NCBI GenBank assembly: GCA_019419995.1
Contig: JAHZHZ010000003.1
Location: 124,001 to 188,000, forward strand
Direction of reading: 5' to 3'
Length of the DNA stretch: 64,000 nucleotides
Source of the DNA: Clostridiales bacterium
GTDB lineage: Bacteria > Bacillota > Clostridia > Christensenellales > Aristaeellaceae
The notes beneath the pieces were generated by a model. It was not told where the DNA came from, made no database searches, and saw only the letters and a list, made by a program, of their open reading frames with translations. The stretch's first letter is position 1; every line of letters starts with the position of its first letter. A program made the translations under genes and the position numbers. Positions 1 through 8,365 of this stretch are shown one piece after another.

Positions 1-618
1 GCTGCACGAACCGGGCAGCAGGGAAATGCAGTTCCCTCAAGGGAAGAAGTGCCCTTCCGAGTGATTGGCGTGGCTTTTAAGACGTACATCCTGGTGGAGG
101 CGGGGGACAGCCTGCTGCTGATCGACCAGCACGCCGCGCACGAGCGCCTGCAGTATGAGCGCTTTATGGCCCGGGCAGAGCAGGGGACTGCCAGCCAGCA
201 GTTGCTCACGCCCCTCATCTTCCAACTTTCCGCCCGGGAAATGGCCGTGGTGGAAGAGAATGTTGAAACGCTGCGGGCAGCGGGCTATGAAGTGGAACCC
301 TTTGGGGAAAGCGATATTCGCGTCACGGCCGTTCCCTTTGTGATGGGACGTTCGGAGCTTCGTCCGCTGTTTCTGGAAATGCTTCAGTCCCTGAATCAGC
401 TTCGGTCCGCCACGGTGGACGCCCGCCGGGCACAGGTTATTCAGATGGCCTGCAAGAGCGCGGTGAAAGCGGGAGACGCCCTGTCGGAATCGGAAATCGG
501 CGCGCTGATTTCCGACCTGCTGGAGACAGGGGCGCCCCCCACCTGTCCCCATGGCCGGCCGGTAGTGAAGGCCATTCACCGCCGGGAACTGGAAAAGATG
601 TTTAAACGGATTCAATGA
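1..618 (+). CDS. mutL: DNA mismatch repair protein MutL, C-terminal part (5' truncated by window edge)
   Basis: The frame is open from base 1, so only about the last 205 residues of MutL are seen. This is the C-terminal dimerisation and nicking-endonuclease domain. Visible motifs are DQHAAHERLQYE (the DQHAxxE metal site, about bases 121-156), ACKSAVKAGD (about 451-480) and CPHGRP (about 544-561), which mark MutL proteins with their own endonuclease, as in methyl-independent mismatch repair of organisms lacking MutH. The N-terminal GHKL ATPase lies outside the window. The stop overlaps the miaA start by 4 bp (ATGA), so the genes are translationally coupled. mutL-miaA is a common bacterial gene order, and mutS would be expected upstream. 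Confidence 0.96.
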   Translation, partial: AARTGQQGNAVPSREEVPFRVIGVAFKTYILVEAGDSLLLIDQHAAHERLQYERFMARAEQGTASQQLLTPLIFQLSAREMAVVEENVETLRAAGYEVEPFGESDIRVTAVPFVMGRSELRPLFLEMLQSLNQLRSATVDARRAQVIQMACKSAVKAGDALSESEIGALISDLLETGAPPTCPHGRPVVKAIHRRELEKMFKRIQ

Positions 619-1553
619 GTATGAAGGAAAAGTTGATTGTCATTGCGGGGCCAACGGCTTCGGGAAAGACGGCCTGCGCCGTAGCCCTGTGTCAGAAGAT
701 CGGCGGAGAAGTGGTCTCCGCCGATTCCATGCAGCTGTACAGGGGCATGGAAATTCTCAGTGCCCGTCCCACACTGGGTGAGATGGGGGGAATCCCCCAC
801 CACATGATGGGCGTGGCCGGACCACAGGAGAAATATTCCGCTGCCCGCTACCGGGATGAAGCCAATGCCGTCATACGAGAGATCCTTGCCCGTGGGAAAC
901 AGCCGGTGCTCTGTGGCGGGACGGGATTATACATCAACGCCGTTACCCGCCCCATGGATTTTTCCCAAAAGTGCGACGACGCGCTGAGAAAATCCCTGCT
1001 GGAGTTGGCACAGCAGCCTGGGGGAAGACAGAGGCTGCATCAGATGTTGCGTGAGATTGATCCTGAAGCGGCCCAAAAGCTGCATCCCAACGATGTGCGA
1101 CGGGTGAGCCGAGCCATCGAGGTGTTTCGTCTCACGGGGAAGACCCAGAGCGAACAGGCACGGCTGGATGCCATGCGCCAGGGAAATTATCGGGAAACGC
1201 TGTTTGTGCTGCGGTGGCCCCGGGAGGAGCTCTATCGTCGCATCAATCAGCGGGTGGATGAAATGGTGAAGGCGGGATTGATCGATGAGGTGCGCGCCCT
1301 GCGCTCCGGCCCACGAGAGCATCCCACGGCCCTTCAGGCGATCGGCTACAAGGAAATAGCGGCGGCTTTGGAGGGGCGGATGTCCATGGAGGACGCCATC
1401 TCTCTGGTGAAGCAGCTTACCCGCAACTACGCCAAAAAGCAGTTGACCTGGTTCCAGAGGGACCAGCGGGCAGTGTGGATCGATGCCATGGGTAAGGATG
1501 CCGCTGGGATTGCGGAAGAAATGTGCAAATATTTGGAGGAGAATGCGCTATGA
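615..1553 (+). CDS. miaA: tRNA dimethylallyltransferase MiaA
   Basis: It transfers a dimethylallyl group to N6 of A37 in tRNAs that read codons starting with U. The 312-residue length is normal for the family. The P-loop GPTASGKT is at residues 12-19 and the substrate-binding DSMQLYRGMEI follows at about residue 37. The first ATG (615) overlaps the mutL stop by 4 bp; an internal ATG at 621 is a possible alternative. The end overlaps the next gene by 4 bp, so mutL, miaA and the PLP gene form one coupled operon. Confidence 0.97.
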   Translation: MSMKEKLIVIAGPTASGKTACAVALCQKIGGEVVSADSMQLYRGMEILSARPTLGEMGGIPHHMMGVAGPQEKYSAARYRDEANAVIREILARGKQPVLCGGTGLYINAVTRPMDFSQKCDDALRKSLLELAQQPGGRQRLHQMLREIDPEAAQKLHPNDVRRVSRAIEVFRLTGKTQSEQARLDAMRQGNYRETLFVLRWPREELYRRINQRVDEMVKAGLIDEVRALRSGPREHPTALQAIGYKEIAAALEGRMSMEDAISLVKQLTRNYAKKQLTWFQRDQRAVWIDAMGKDAAGIAEEMCKYLEENAL

Positions 1554-2815
1554 AAATCAACATGCCCCGGGTGAGCCAGGCGGTGGAACAACTGATCGTG
1601 CGTGCCGAGGCGGATTGTGCCGAGGCGTTTGCCCGCATAGACGGAATCGAATTGAATAATACCCGAAAGGTGATCGAAGCCTTCCAGCGGCACAGGGTTT
1701 CCGGCCGACATTTTGCACCCACCACAGGCTATGGTTACGACGATATCGGCCGGGACACGCTGGGTGAGATCTTTGCCGAAGTGCTGGGCGTGGAAGCGGC
1801 GTTGGTGCGGCCCCAGATTGTCTCTGGAACCCATGCGCTGGCACTGTGCCTCTTCGGTGTGTTGCGTCCGGGGGATGTGCTGCTCTGCGGTGCGGGCAAA
1901 CCGTATGACACCATGGAGGAAGTGATCGGCCTTTCCGGAGAGGCGGGAAGTGGTTCTCTGAAGGATCTGGGGGTGGGATACCGTCAGGTGGAACTCCGGG
2001 AAGGAAAAATAGACGTGGAGGGAATTGTCAATGCCCTCACGCCCCAGGTGAAACTGGTGCTTTTGCAGCGAAGCCGGGGTTATGACTGGCGTCCTTCCCT
2101 GTCTGTGGAGGAACTCAACGCCGCCATTGATGCCATTCATGCCCGGCAGCCGGAAACCTGTGTGATGGTGGATAACTGCTACGGGGAATTTACCAATGCC
2201 TGTGAGCCCAGGGCCGATCTGATGGCGGGCTCGCTGATTAAAAATCCCGGCGGCGGCATCGCGCCTACGGGAGGATATATCGCGGGCCGGGCGCGCTATG
2301 TGCAGCTGGTGGGTTATCGCCTCACCAGTCCGGGCATTGGGGCGGAAGTGGGGTCCTATGCGGGCAGCTATCAGCCCTTCTATCAGGGACTGTTTCAGGC
2401 TCCCCATACGGTTTCGCAGGCGGTGAAATCTTCCATACTGGCCTCCCGTGTCTTTGAACTTCTGGGGTTTGATGTTCATCCCAGGTACAATGATCCCAGA
2501 AACGATATTATTACCGCCATTCGCTTTGAGGATCGGGATAAGTTGATTCGCTTCATTCAGGCCATTCAGTTCTGTTCGCCCGTGGATGCCGAGGCAGTTC
2601 CGGAGCCCTGGGATATGCCCGGTTATCAGGATCAGGTGATCATGGCGGCAGGTACCTTTGTATCTGGCGCCTCTGTGGAATTGAGTGCCGACGCGCCGGT
2701 GCGTTCCCCCTATATTGCCTACATGCAGGGCGCGCTCACCTATGCGCACGGCCGAATTGCCGTGGCCGGGGCGGTGCAGATCCTGTTGGATGAAGGACTG
2801 ATCAGCCTCAGATAG
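1550..2815 (+). CDS. PLP-dependent methionine gamma-lyase-like protein (YnbB/aluminium-resistance family)
   Basis: A 421-residue fold-type I PLP protein that resembles the Met_gamma_lyase (aluminium resistance, YnbB) family, which commonly sits beside miaA in Bacillota. The likely Schiff-base lysine is in GSLIKNPGGG (about base 2230), just after a VDNCYGEF aspartate motif. I chose ATG 1550 over an in-frame ATG at 1523 because GGAGGA lies at 1535-1540, nine bases upstream, and because it gives a 4-bp ATGA overlap with miaA. The physiological substrate of this family is poorly defined, so lyase activity is inferred from the family only. Confidence 0.85.
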   Translation: MKINMPRVSQAVEQLIVRAEADCAEAFARIDGIELNNTRKVIEAFQRHRVSGRHFAPTTGYGYDDIGRDTLGEIFAEVLGVEAALVRPQIVSGTHALALCLFGVLRPGDVLLCGAGKPYDTMEEVIGLSGEAGSGSLKDLGVGYRQVELREGKIDVEGIVNALTPQVKLVLLQRSRGYDWRPSLSVEELNAAIDAIHARQPETCVMVDNCYGEFTNACEPRADLMAGSLIKNPGGGIAPTGGYIAGRARYVQLVGYRLTSPGIGAEVGSYAGSYQPFYQGLFQAPHTVSQAVKSSILASRVFELLGFDVHPRYNDPRNDIITAIRFEDRDKLIRFIQAIQFCSPVDAEAVPEPWDMPGYQDQVIMAAGTFVSGASVELSADAPVRSPYIAYMQGALTYAHGRIAVAGAVQILLDEGLISLR

Positions 2816-2879
2816 AAATGTCATTTTTTTGCTAATTCATCTGAAATGGGAAAATGTGTAGCGTAATTTTACAGATTTA

Positions 2880-2888
2880 TGATATAAT
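2880..2888 (+). promoter_or_regulatory. Extended -10 promoter for pit
   Basis: TGA followed by TATAAT (2883-2888) forms an extended -10 element about 70 bp upstream of pit. No good -35 is present at 16-18 bp, which is compatible with an extended -10 promoter. It follows an AT-rich stretch after the preceding operon. Confidence 0.55.
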
Positions 2889-2955
2889 AAAGACAGTTTC
2901 TGAACGCTTTCATTGAAGAGGGTTGTTTGGATCAAGTACAGCGGGGAAGGCCGTG

Positions 2956-4014
2956 ATGAAGATGGACTTATCATTCCAGTACTTTTGGGCGCAGATATCG
3001 CAAAATCCACTGCTGCTGTTGGCGGTAGTGCTTACTCTTGGCGTAATTCTGGTCAACGGTTGGACGGATGCGCCCAATGCCATTGCCACCTGTGTGGTGA
3101 CTCGCTGCATGTCGGCGAGGTCGGCAATTCTCATGGCGGCGGCATTTAATTTTCTGGGTGTATTGGTGATGAGTATGGTCAATGCCACCGTGGCCACCAC
3201 CATCACCAAGATGGTGGACTTTGGCTCCAACTCTCATGAAGCCATTGTTGCGCTGAGCGCAGCGCTGTTTGCCATCGTGGTATGGGCCACCCTGGCCTGG
3301 GCATTTGGAATTCCCACCAGCGAGAGCCATGCGCTGATTGCGGGGCTCACCGGCGGCGCCATCGCCATTCATGGAGGATTGGGCGGCGTCAATGGTTCGG
3401 AGTGGATCAAGGTGATCTATGGCCTGGGCATTTCCGTAGTGCTGGGATTTGGCCTGGGCTGGCTGGTGTGCAAGCTGATCGTGCTGTTGTTCAGAAAAGC
3501 CAACCGCAGAAAGACGGACGGCGTCTTTCGCTATGCGCAGATCCTGGGCGCGGCCTGCATGAGTTTTATGCATGGAGCACAGGATGGCCAGAAATTCATG
3601 GGCGTAATCTTGCTGAGCCTGTTTTTAACCAACGGACAGAGCACCAGCACCGCAGTGGAAATGCCGGTGTGGCTGATGCTGCTCTGCTCCGTGGTAATGG
3701 GCTTGGGCACCTCCATTGGGGGAAAGAAGATCATCAAATCAGTGGGCATGGATATGGTGAAGCTGGAAAAATATCAGGGTTTTTCGGCAGATATTGCGGC
3801 TTCCATCAGCCTGTTGATTAGTTCTGTATTCGGAATTCCAGTATCCACCACCCATGCGAAGACTACGGCCATTATGGGTGTTGGCGCGGTTCGCCGCTTC
3901 TCCGCCATCAATCTTTCCGTGGTGAAGGAAATGGCCATGACCTGGATACTGACCTTTCCGGGATGCGGTCTGATTGGGTTTGTTATGGCAAAGCTGTTTA
4001 TGTGGTTGTTCTAA
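2956..4014 (+). CDS. pit: PiT-family inorganic phosphate transporter
   Basis: Low-affinity, cation-coupled phosphate permease with about 10 hydrophobic segments. The family signature appears twice, once near the N-terminus (GWTDAPNAIATCV) and once in the second half (FMHGAQDGQKFMG, then PVSTTHAKTTAIMG), as expected for the duplicated PiT fold. ATG 2956 (352 aa) is preferred over an in-frame TTG at 2923 because GGAAGG (2945-2950) precedes it by five bases. The DUF47 gene follows after 26 bp, the usual Pit accessory arrangement. Transport could be of phosphate or of metal-phosphate; the sequence does not decide. Confidence 0.93.
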   Translation: MKMDLSFQYFWAQISQNPLLLLAVVLTLGVILVNGWTDAPNAIATCVVTRCMSARSAILMAAAFNFLGVLVMSMVNATVATTITKMVDFGSNSHEAIVALSAALFAIVVWATLAWAFGIPTSESHALIAGLTGGAIAIHGGLGGVNGSEWIKVIYGLGISVVLGFGLGWLVCKLIVLLFRKANRRKTDGVFRYAQILGAACMSFMHGAQDGQKFMGVILLSLFLTNGQSTSTAVEMPVWLMLLCSVVMGLGTSIGGKKIIKSVGMDMVKLEKYQGFSADIAASISLLISSVFGIPVSTTHAKTTAIMGVGAVRRFSAINLSVVKEMAMTWILTFPGCGLIGFVMAKLFMWLF

Positions 4015-4040
4015 TAGACACAGGGAAGGAATGAAGAATC

Positions 4041-4664
4041 ATGGCGAATAAGGCGGATCGGTTTTATTTCCAAAATTTTGTGGAGGCTGCGGACTGCTGC
4101 TGCAAGGCCGCGGACTATCTGGTGGAATGCCTGAACAATTACGACCCCAAACGCATTAAATTCATGCTGGATTCCATGCACACCTTTGAGCATATGGCGG
4201 ACATCAAGAAGCATGAAATGTCCTCTGCGCTGGCAAAGGCCTTTGTGACGCCGCTGGATCGTGAAGATCTCGCCGAGTTGAGCCAGAACATTGATGAGGC
4301 GGTAGACTGCATTGAGGAAGTGCTTCAGCGGTTTTATGTCAATCAGATCCAGACAGTGCATCCGGATGCAATCGTGTTCGCGGAAAAAATTGCCGGCTGT
4401 GCCCAGTTAATGAAATCACTGCTGGAGAATTTTGAAAACTTCAAGCGGAACGATGGCCTCCAGAAAATGATCATTGACCTCAACCACACTGAGGAAGAGT
4501 GCGATGCTTTCTATCTGGAAGCGACGGTCAAACTGCGGGAACAGTGCAAAGACGTTCTGGAAATTATTTCCTGGCGTGAGATCTACGATTACATGGAGAA
4601 TTGCGCCGATGCCTGTGAGCATGTGGCGGATTCCGTTGAAACCGTCGTAATGAAAAATACATAA
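4041..4664 (+). CDS. DUF47 family PhoU-like accessory protein of Pit
   Basis: A 207-residue all-helical protein of the DUF47/PhoU-like type, which in many bacteria is encoded next to pit and is thought to modulate Pit activity. It is soluble, with no signal or membrane segment. It contains metal-ligand-like clusters of Asp/Glu/His such as HTFEHMADIKKHE (about residues 49-61) and DACEHVADSVE near the C-terminus. GGAAGGA (4024-4030) precedes ATG 4041. It is the last gene of the pit operon, followed at once by a strong hairpin. Confidence 0.9.
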   Translation: MANKADRFYFQNFVEAADCCCKAADYLVECLNNYDPKRIKFMLDSMHTFEHMADIKKHEMSSALAKAFVTPLDREDLAELSQNIDEAVDCIEEVLQRFYVNQIQTVHPDAIVFAEKIAGCAQLMKSLLENFENFKRNDGLQKMIIDLNHTEEECDAFYLEATVKLREQCKDVLEIISWREIYDYMENCADACEHVADSVETVVMKNT

Positions 4665-4705
4665 ATGAAAATGGATCGCCGCCAACAGCGGCGATCCATT
4701 TTCAT
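4665..4705. terminator. Terminator hairpin after pit-DUF47 (works in either direction)
   Basis: A perfect 18-bp stem (4665-4682 with 4688-4705) closes a 5-nt loop and starts on the base after the DUF47 stop. The A-rich left arm and T-rich right arm make it plausible on both strands, fitting the convergent lexA. The 175 bp from 4706 to 4880 show nothing else I can support. Confidence 0.75.
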
Positions 4706-4880
4706 TGTCAAGCTCGCGCAGCGGGCAATGGGAAAGGGCCAATGTTCATGTATTGCCTGCGGCGGCGCCGGCTCCTCGAAACAACAGCGCAGCGGAAGGA
4801 AGCTAGTTGAAGCACGTTGCAATGAGGGCTGCCAGGCTGAACGCCGTTTATCGTGCGGATTCAAGCCATCGGCGCGCTTG

Positions 4881-5477
4881 TTAAAACTGTCGGAACAGTG
4901 CCACTACCTTCCCCAGAACCTGAACGCTGGGCGCATAAATGGGAGCCATGTACCGATTTTCCGGCTGTAAGCGCACGCGGTGGGGCTCATAAAAGATGCG
5001 CTTGACGGTGGCCTCATCTTCAATCATGGCCACGACAATTTCGCCGTTTTCAGCGTTGTCCTGCTCCCGCACCACGATGATGTCTCCATCCAGGATGCCG
5101 ATATCAATCATGCTTTCGCCCTGCACCCGCAGACAAAAAACATCATCCTGGCCCAGCATGCTTTGAGGAAGGGTCAGATAATCCTCAATATTTTCAATGG
5201 CGAGAATGGGAAGGCCGGCGGTTACCTTTCCCACCAAAGGAACGCTGCGTCCGCGGGCAACGCTGTTGTCCAGCACCTCAAGAGCCCTGGGCTTCGTGGA
5301 ATCCCTGCGGATGAATCCCCGCTTTTCGAGATTATTCAGATGAGCATGTACCGTTGAAGTGGATTTTAAACCCACAGCGGCACAGATCTCCCGCACGGAG
5401 GGCGGATAGCCCTTTTCTTCAATTTCCCTTCGAATAAAGTCCAGAATCTTTCGCTGATTTTCTTCCGATGCACGCAT
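4881..5477 (-). CDS. lexA: LexA/DinR SOS repressor
   Basis: A 198-residue SOS repressor-protease. An N-terminal winged helix (start MRASEENQRKILDF, recognition region PPSVREICAAVGLKSTSTVH) is followed by a self-cleavage site in VTAGLPI (Ala-Gly bond), the catalytic serine in QGESMIDIGILDGD and the catalytic lysine in EATVKRI. ATG 5477 was chosen over an upstream GTG-like extension because GGAGG lies 8 bases before it and the family starts at this Met. An operator-like site overlaps its own -35, implying autoregulation. Confidence 0.96.
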   Translation of the reverse strand: MRASEENQRKILDFIRREIEEKGYPPSVREICAAVGLKSTSTVHAHLNNLEKRGFIRRDSTKPRALEVLDNSVARGRSVPLVGKVTAGLPILAIENIEDYLTLPQSMLGQDDVFCLRVQGESMIDIGILDGDIIVVREQDNAENGEIVVAMIEDEATVKRIFYEPHRVRLQPENRYMAPIYAPSVQVLGKVVALFRQF

Positions 5478-5506
5478 ACTTCCAACCTCCACATTATTCC
5501 ACAATC

Positions 5507-5535
5507 ATTGTATCACAATTGCAGATATATTTCAA
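5507..5535 (-). promoter_or_regulatory. lexA promoter
   Basis: On the minus strand TTGAAA (5535-5530) is followed by exactly 17 bp and TACAAT (5512-5507). It lies about 30 bp upstream of the lexA ATG. Confidence 0.75.
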
Positions 5536-5546
5536 ACATCCGTTCG
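5533..5546. promoter_or_regulatory. LexA/DinR box overlapping the lexA -35
   Basis: CAAACATCCGTTCG matches the Gram-positive SOS box CGAAC-N4-GTTCG at 9 of the 10 fixed positions. It overlaps the first bases of the lexA -35, a classic autorepression position. The divergent ftsL promoter is more than 80 bp away. Confidence 0.7.
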
Positions 5547-5626
5547 AAAATGCCCGGGAGAAATCGCGCTTTTTCAACAACAATCTGTGACACAGTATTT
5601 AAATACTATGAAAAGAATGTCAAATA

Positions 5627-5657
5627 TTGCCTGATAAGAGTTTGCTTATGCTATAAT
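5627..5657 (+). promoter_or_regulatory. Promoter for the ftsL-ftsQ cluster
   Basis: TATAAT at 5652-5657 is preceded by TGC, giving an extended -10. TTGCCT at 5627-5632 is a possible -35 with a long 19-bp spacer. A leader of about 140 nt precedes ftsL and contains no riboswitch I recognise. Confidence 0.55.
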
Positions 5658-5800
5658 AAAAATGAGCGGCTGAAGGAAAAGACTATGTTTTGCCGGTATT
5701 TTCATTGGAAAAGAGACATAGGATTGTGGACGAGTGGTGCTTCAGACGCGTCAATGGATGTGAGCTGTGCAGTTCTCGAACGGAAGGCGGGAGAATAGAT

Positions 5801-6178
5801 ATGGGCATGGGATATCCGGGGCCGAGGCGTAAACCGAGGATACTTGTCAGGAAGCGGACATTGCTCGTATTGGCGGCACTGGTGTTATTTGCCGGATTGT
5901 TTGTTCAGATAACGATGCTCTCGCGCATTTCGTATCAGAGCAAACGCGCCAGTGCAGTTGAGAAAGAGTTGACGGAGCTCAGAGCCAGTGCGGAAAACCT
6001 GGAATTGAGCATCAATCAGTATCACAATCTGGAAACCATCGCTGCCCGTGCGCAGCAATTGGGCATGGAACAGCCCGACGAGACACAAATCCGCGTTGTC
6101 AGCGTGGCAAAGAGCGCAAGCCAAGATACGTCCACCCAGTCCGTTGAGAATACCAACGGAGAGAAAGTCCTGAATTAA
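5801..6178 (+). CDS. ftsL: FtsL-like septum protein
   Basis: A 125-residue bitopic protein. A basic cytoplasmic N-terminus (RRKPRILVRKR) precedes one membrane segment (about residues 21-41), then an extracytoplasmic leucine-rich coiled coil. The size, topology and position directly before the transpeptidase match FtsL of the divisome, which bridges FtsQ/DivIC and the septal PBP. Sequence alone is weak for this fast-evolving family. ATG 5801 was chosen because a GGAAGGCGGGAG stretch (5782-5793) precedes it; a longer in-frame start at 5690 has no comparable site. Confidence 0.8.
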   Translation: MGMGYPGPRRKPRILVRKRTLLVLAALVLFAGLFVQITMLSRISYQSKRASAVEKELTELRASAENLELSINQYHNLETIAARAQQLGMEQPDETQIRVVSVAKSASQDTSTQSVENTNGEKVLN

Positions 6179-6203
6179 AACTTTCTGGCGGGGAGGGATG
6201 AAG

Positions 6204-8327
6204 ATGGTTCTTACGGGGCCGGTCATCCGTCGTCGCCTTGCGCTGTTGATGGCGGCGTTTCTGGTTCTGTTTTGCATTTTAAGTGCGCGCCTGTTTCAAT
6301 TGCAGATTGTGGAGGCACAGAGCCTTCAAATTCGCGCCCAGGCACAGTGGACCAGCGAAAGCACCATACAGCCTACTCGGGGCCGTATTCTGGATAGAAA
6401 TGGCAGCGTGCTGGCCCAAAGCGCCACCGCGTATACGCTTTCTGTCAGTCCGAGACAGGTGAGCGACCCGGAGAAGATGGCTGACGTTCTCGCTCCCATT
6501 CTGGATATGCGCGAAGAAGAGATTGTGCAGCGCGCATCAGATCGCTCCAAGGGCGGCGTCACGTTAAAGCGCCAGTTGCCCAGGGATGTGGCGCAGGAGA
6601 TCAAGACCCTGATGGCGCAGGATGCTCAATCCCAAAGCCCTGTATTGACGGGACTGTATTTGGAGGAGGAGAGCAAGAGATATTATCCCATGGGAGAACT
6701 TGCGTGTCAGATTCTGGGGCTGACCACCATCGACGGAGTAGGTCAGGCAGGATTGGAGCAGACGCTGGACAGCTATCTCTCGGGAAAAGCGGGCCGCGTG
6801 CTGGAGGAAATCGATGGCAAGGGCCGCGAGCTGGATTATTCTACCAGCGAATATATTCCGGCAGTGGAGGGTGGAAGCGTCACTTTAACCATTGATGCCT
6901 CCATACAGAGTTTTGCGGAGCGAGCGGCTCGGGAGGCGCTCTCGGTCAACAGCGCTACGGCGGTTCGGGCGTTGGTGATGAATCCCGATACGGGAGAGAT
7001 CCTGGCCATGGTCAATAAACCGGATTATGATTTAAATGACCCGCCCAGAGATAATGTGGAAATGCTCACAGATCTGATGCGCAATCGCTGCATTACGGAT
7101 GCATATGAGCCGGGATCTACGTTTAAAATCATTACGTCGGCGGCTGCGCTGGACAGTGGAGTAGTGACGCCGGGCGAAGGATTTTATTGCTCAGGTTCGA
7201 TTTATGTGGAAGGTGGCCGCATCAAATGCTGGGGCAATCCTCACGGCGCGGAAAATTTTGCCCAGGCATTGCAGAATTCCTGCAATCCGGTGTTTGTTGA
7301 ATTGGCCCTGCGGTTGGGAATCGATCGCTTTTATGATTACATGGAAGCTTTTGGGCTGGGCAGCCCCACAGGAGTAGATTTACCGGGGGAGGCGTCGGGC
7401 ATTGTAATTTCCCGACAGAATGTCAAGCGGGTGGATCTGGCTCGAATTGGCTTTGGACAATCGGTGGCGGTGACGCCCCTGCAATTGCTGACGGCCGCCT
7501 GCGCCGCGGTAAATGGCGGCAGATTGTTGACGCCTTACATTGTTCGTGAGATTACTGACGCCAACGGAGAGGTCATTCTTCAGGGAAAGACGCAGGTTCG
7601 TTCAAATCCAATATCGGAAGAAACTTCCGCCACCATGCGCACACTTTTGGAGGGCGTAGTGGAGGAGGGCGGCGGTAAAAATGCCGCGATTCCCGGATAT
7701 CGGATCGGAGGAAAGACGGGCACGGCCCAATTTTATGTGGACGGGGTAGTATCCTCGGATAAACACATTGGATCGTTTATTGGATTTGCCCCCATTGATG
7801 ATCCTCAGGTAGCCGTACTATTAATTGTAGAAGAAGCGGATGTCCCGGTGGATTTTGGCAGCGTTACTGCGGCGCCTTTTGCAAAGGATATTCTGGAGCA
7901 GACGCTGATGTACTTGGGAATTGCGCCCCAGAGCGATGAGCCCGAGCCCAAACAGGTGAGCGTGCCTGAAGTTACCGGCATGAATCTGACAGAGGCTTCC
8001 CAGACGGTGAAGGAAGCAGGGTTGGATTGCGTGTTCGACGGCGAGGGCGGCACGGTGACGGGGCAGCTTCCCGCTGCGGGTGCGCAAATGAGCGAAGGTT
8101 CGCTCATGATGCTGTATGTTGACAAATTAACAGACGTGAGCAATAATAGTAAGGTTAGTGTGCCAGATGTGGCGGGTTTGTCCGTGCTGGAAGCTAACCG
8201 AGTGCTCAGATCCTATGGCCTGAAAATGCAGATTGAGGGCGGCGGACTGGCGGTTTCCCAGAGTCCGTCTGCCGGCGAAGAGGTCTTTCCCACGGCAACG
8301 GTCTGCGTGTGTTTTGAACCGCCGTGA
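6204..8327 (+). CDS. PASTA-domain penicillin-binding protein 2 (PBP2B/SpoVD type transpeptidase)
   Basis: A class B PBP of about 707 residues that cross-links septal or spore peptidoglycan. Order: one N-terminal membrane anchor, PBP dimerisation domain, transpeptidase with STFK (about residue 303), SCN (about 358) and KTGT (about 504), then two C-terminal PASTA domains beginning VSVPEVTGM and VSVPDVAGL. I prefer ATG 6204 to ATG 6198 because GGAGGG (6192-6197) abuts the latter and sits six bases from the former. It follows ftsL and precedes murE. Whether it serves vegetative division or sporulation cannot be told, as no second copy is in view. Confidence 0.93.
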   Translation: MVLTGPVIRRRLALLMAAFLVLFCILSARLFQLQIVEAQSLQIRAQAQWTSESTIQPTRGRILDRNGSVLAQSATAYTLSVSPRQVSDPEKMADVLAPILDMREEEIVQRASDRSKGGVTLKRQLPRDVAQEIKTLMAQDAQSQSPVLTGLYLEEESKRYYPMGELACQILGLTTIDGVGQAGLEQTLDSYLSGKAGRVLEEIDGKGRELDYSTSEYIPAVEGGSVTLTIDASIQSFAERAAREALSVNSATAVRALVMNPDTGEILAMVNKPDYDLNDPPRDNVEMLTDLMRNRCITDAYEPGSTFKIITSAAALDSGVVTPGEGFYCSGSIYVEGGRIKCWGNPHGAENFAQALQNSCNPVFVELALRLGIDRFYDYMEAFGLGSPTGVDLPGEASGIVISRQNVKRVDLARIGFGQSVAVTPLQLLTAACAAVNGGRLLTPYIVREITDANGEVILQGKTQVRSNPISEETSATMRTLLEGVVEEGGGKNAAIPGYRIGGKTGTAQFYVDGVVSSDKHIGSFIGFAPIDDPQVAVLLIVEEADVPVDFGSVTAAPFAKDILEQTLMYLGIAPQSDEPEPKQVSVPEVTGMNLTEASQTVKEAGLDCVFDGEGGTVTGQLPAAGAQMSEGSLMMLYVDKLTDVSNNSKVSVPDVAGLSVLEANRVLRSYGLKMQIEGGGLAVSQSPSAGEEVFPTATVCVCFEPP

Positions 8328-8365
8328 GGAGAAGAAGCATTGAGAAAATTACAGGGGGATGCCGA

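Noticed and set aside
4706..4880. Possible small gene between DUF47 and lexA
   Set aside because: Open frames here have no ribosome site and read through the terminator hairpin.
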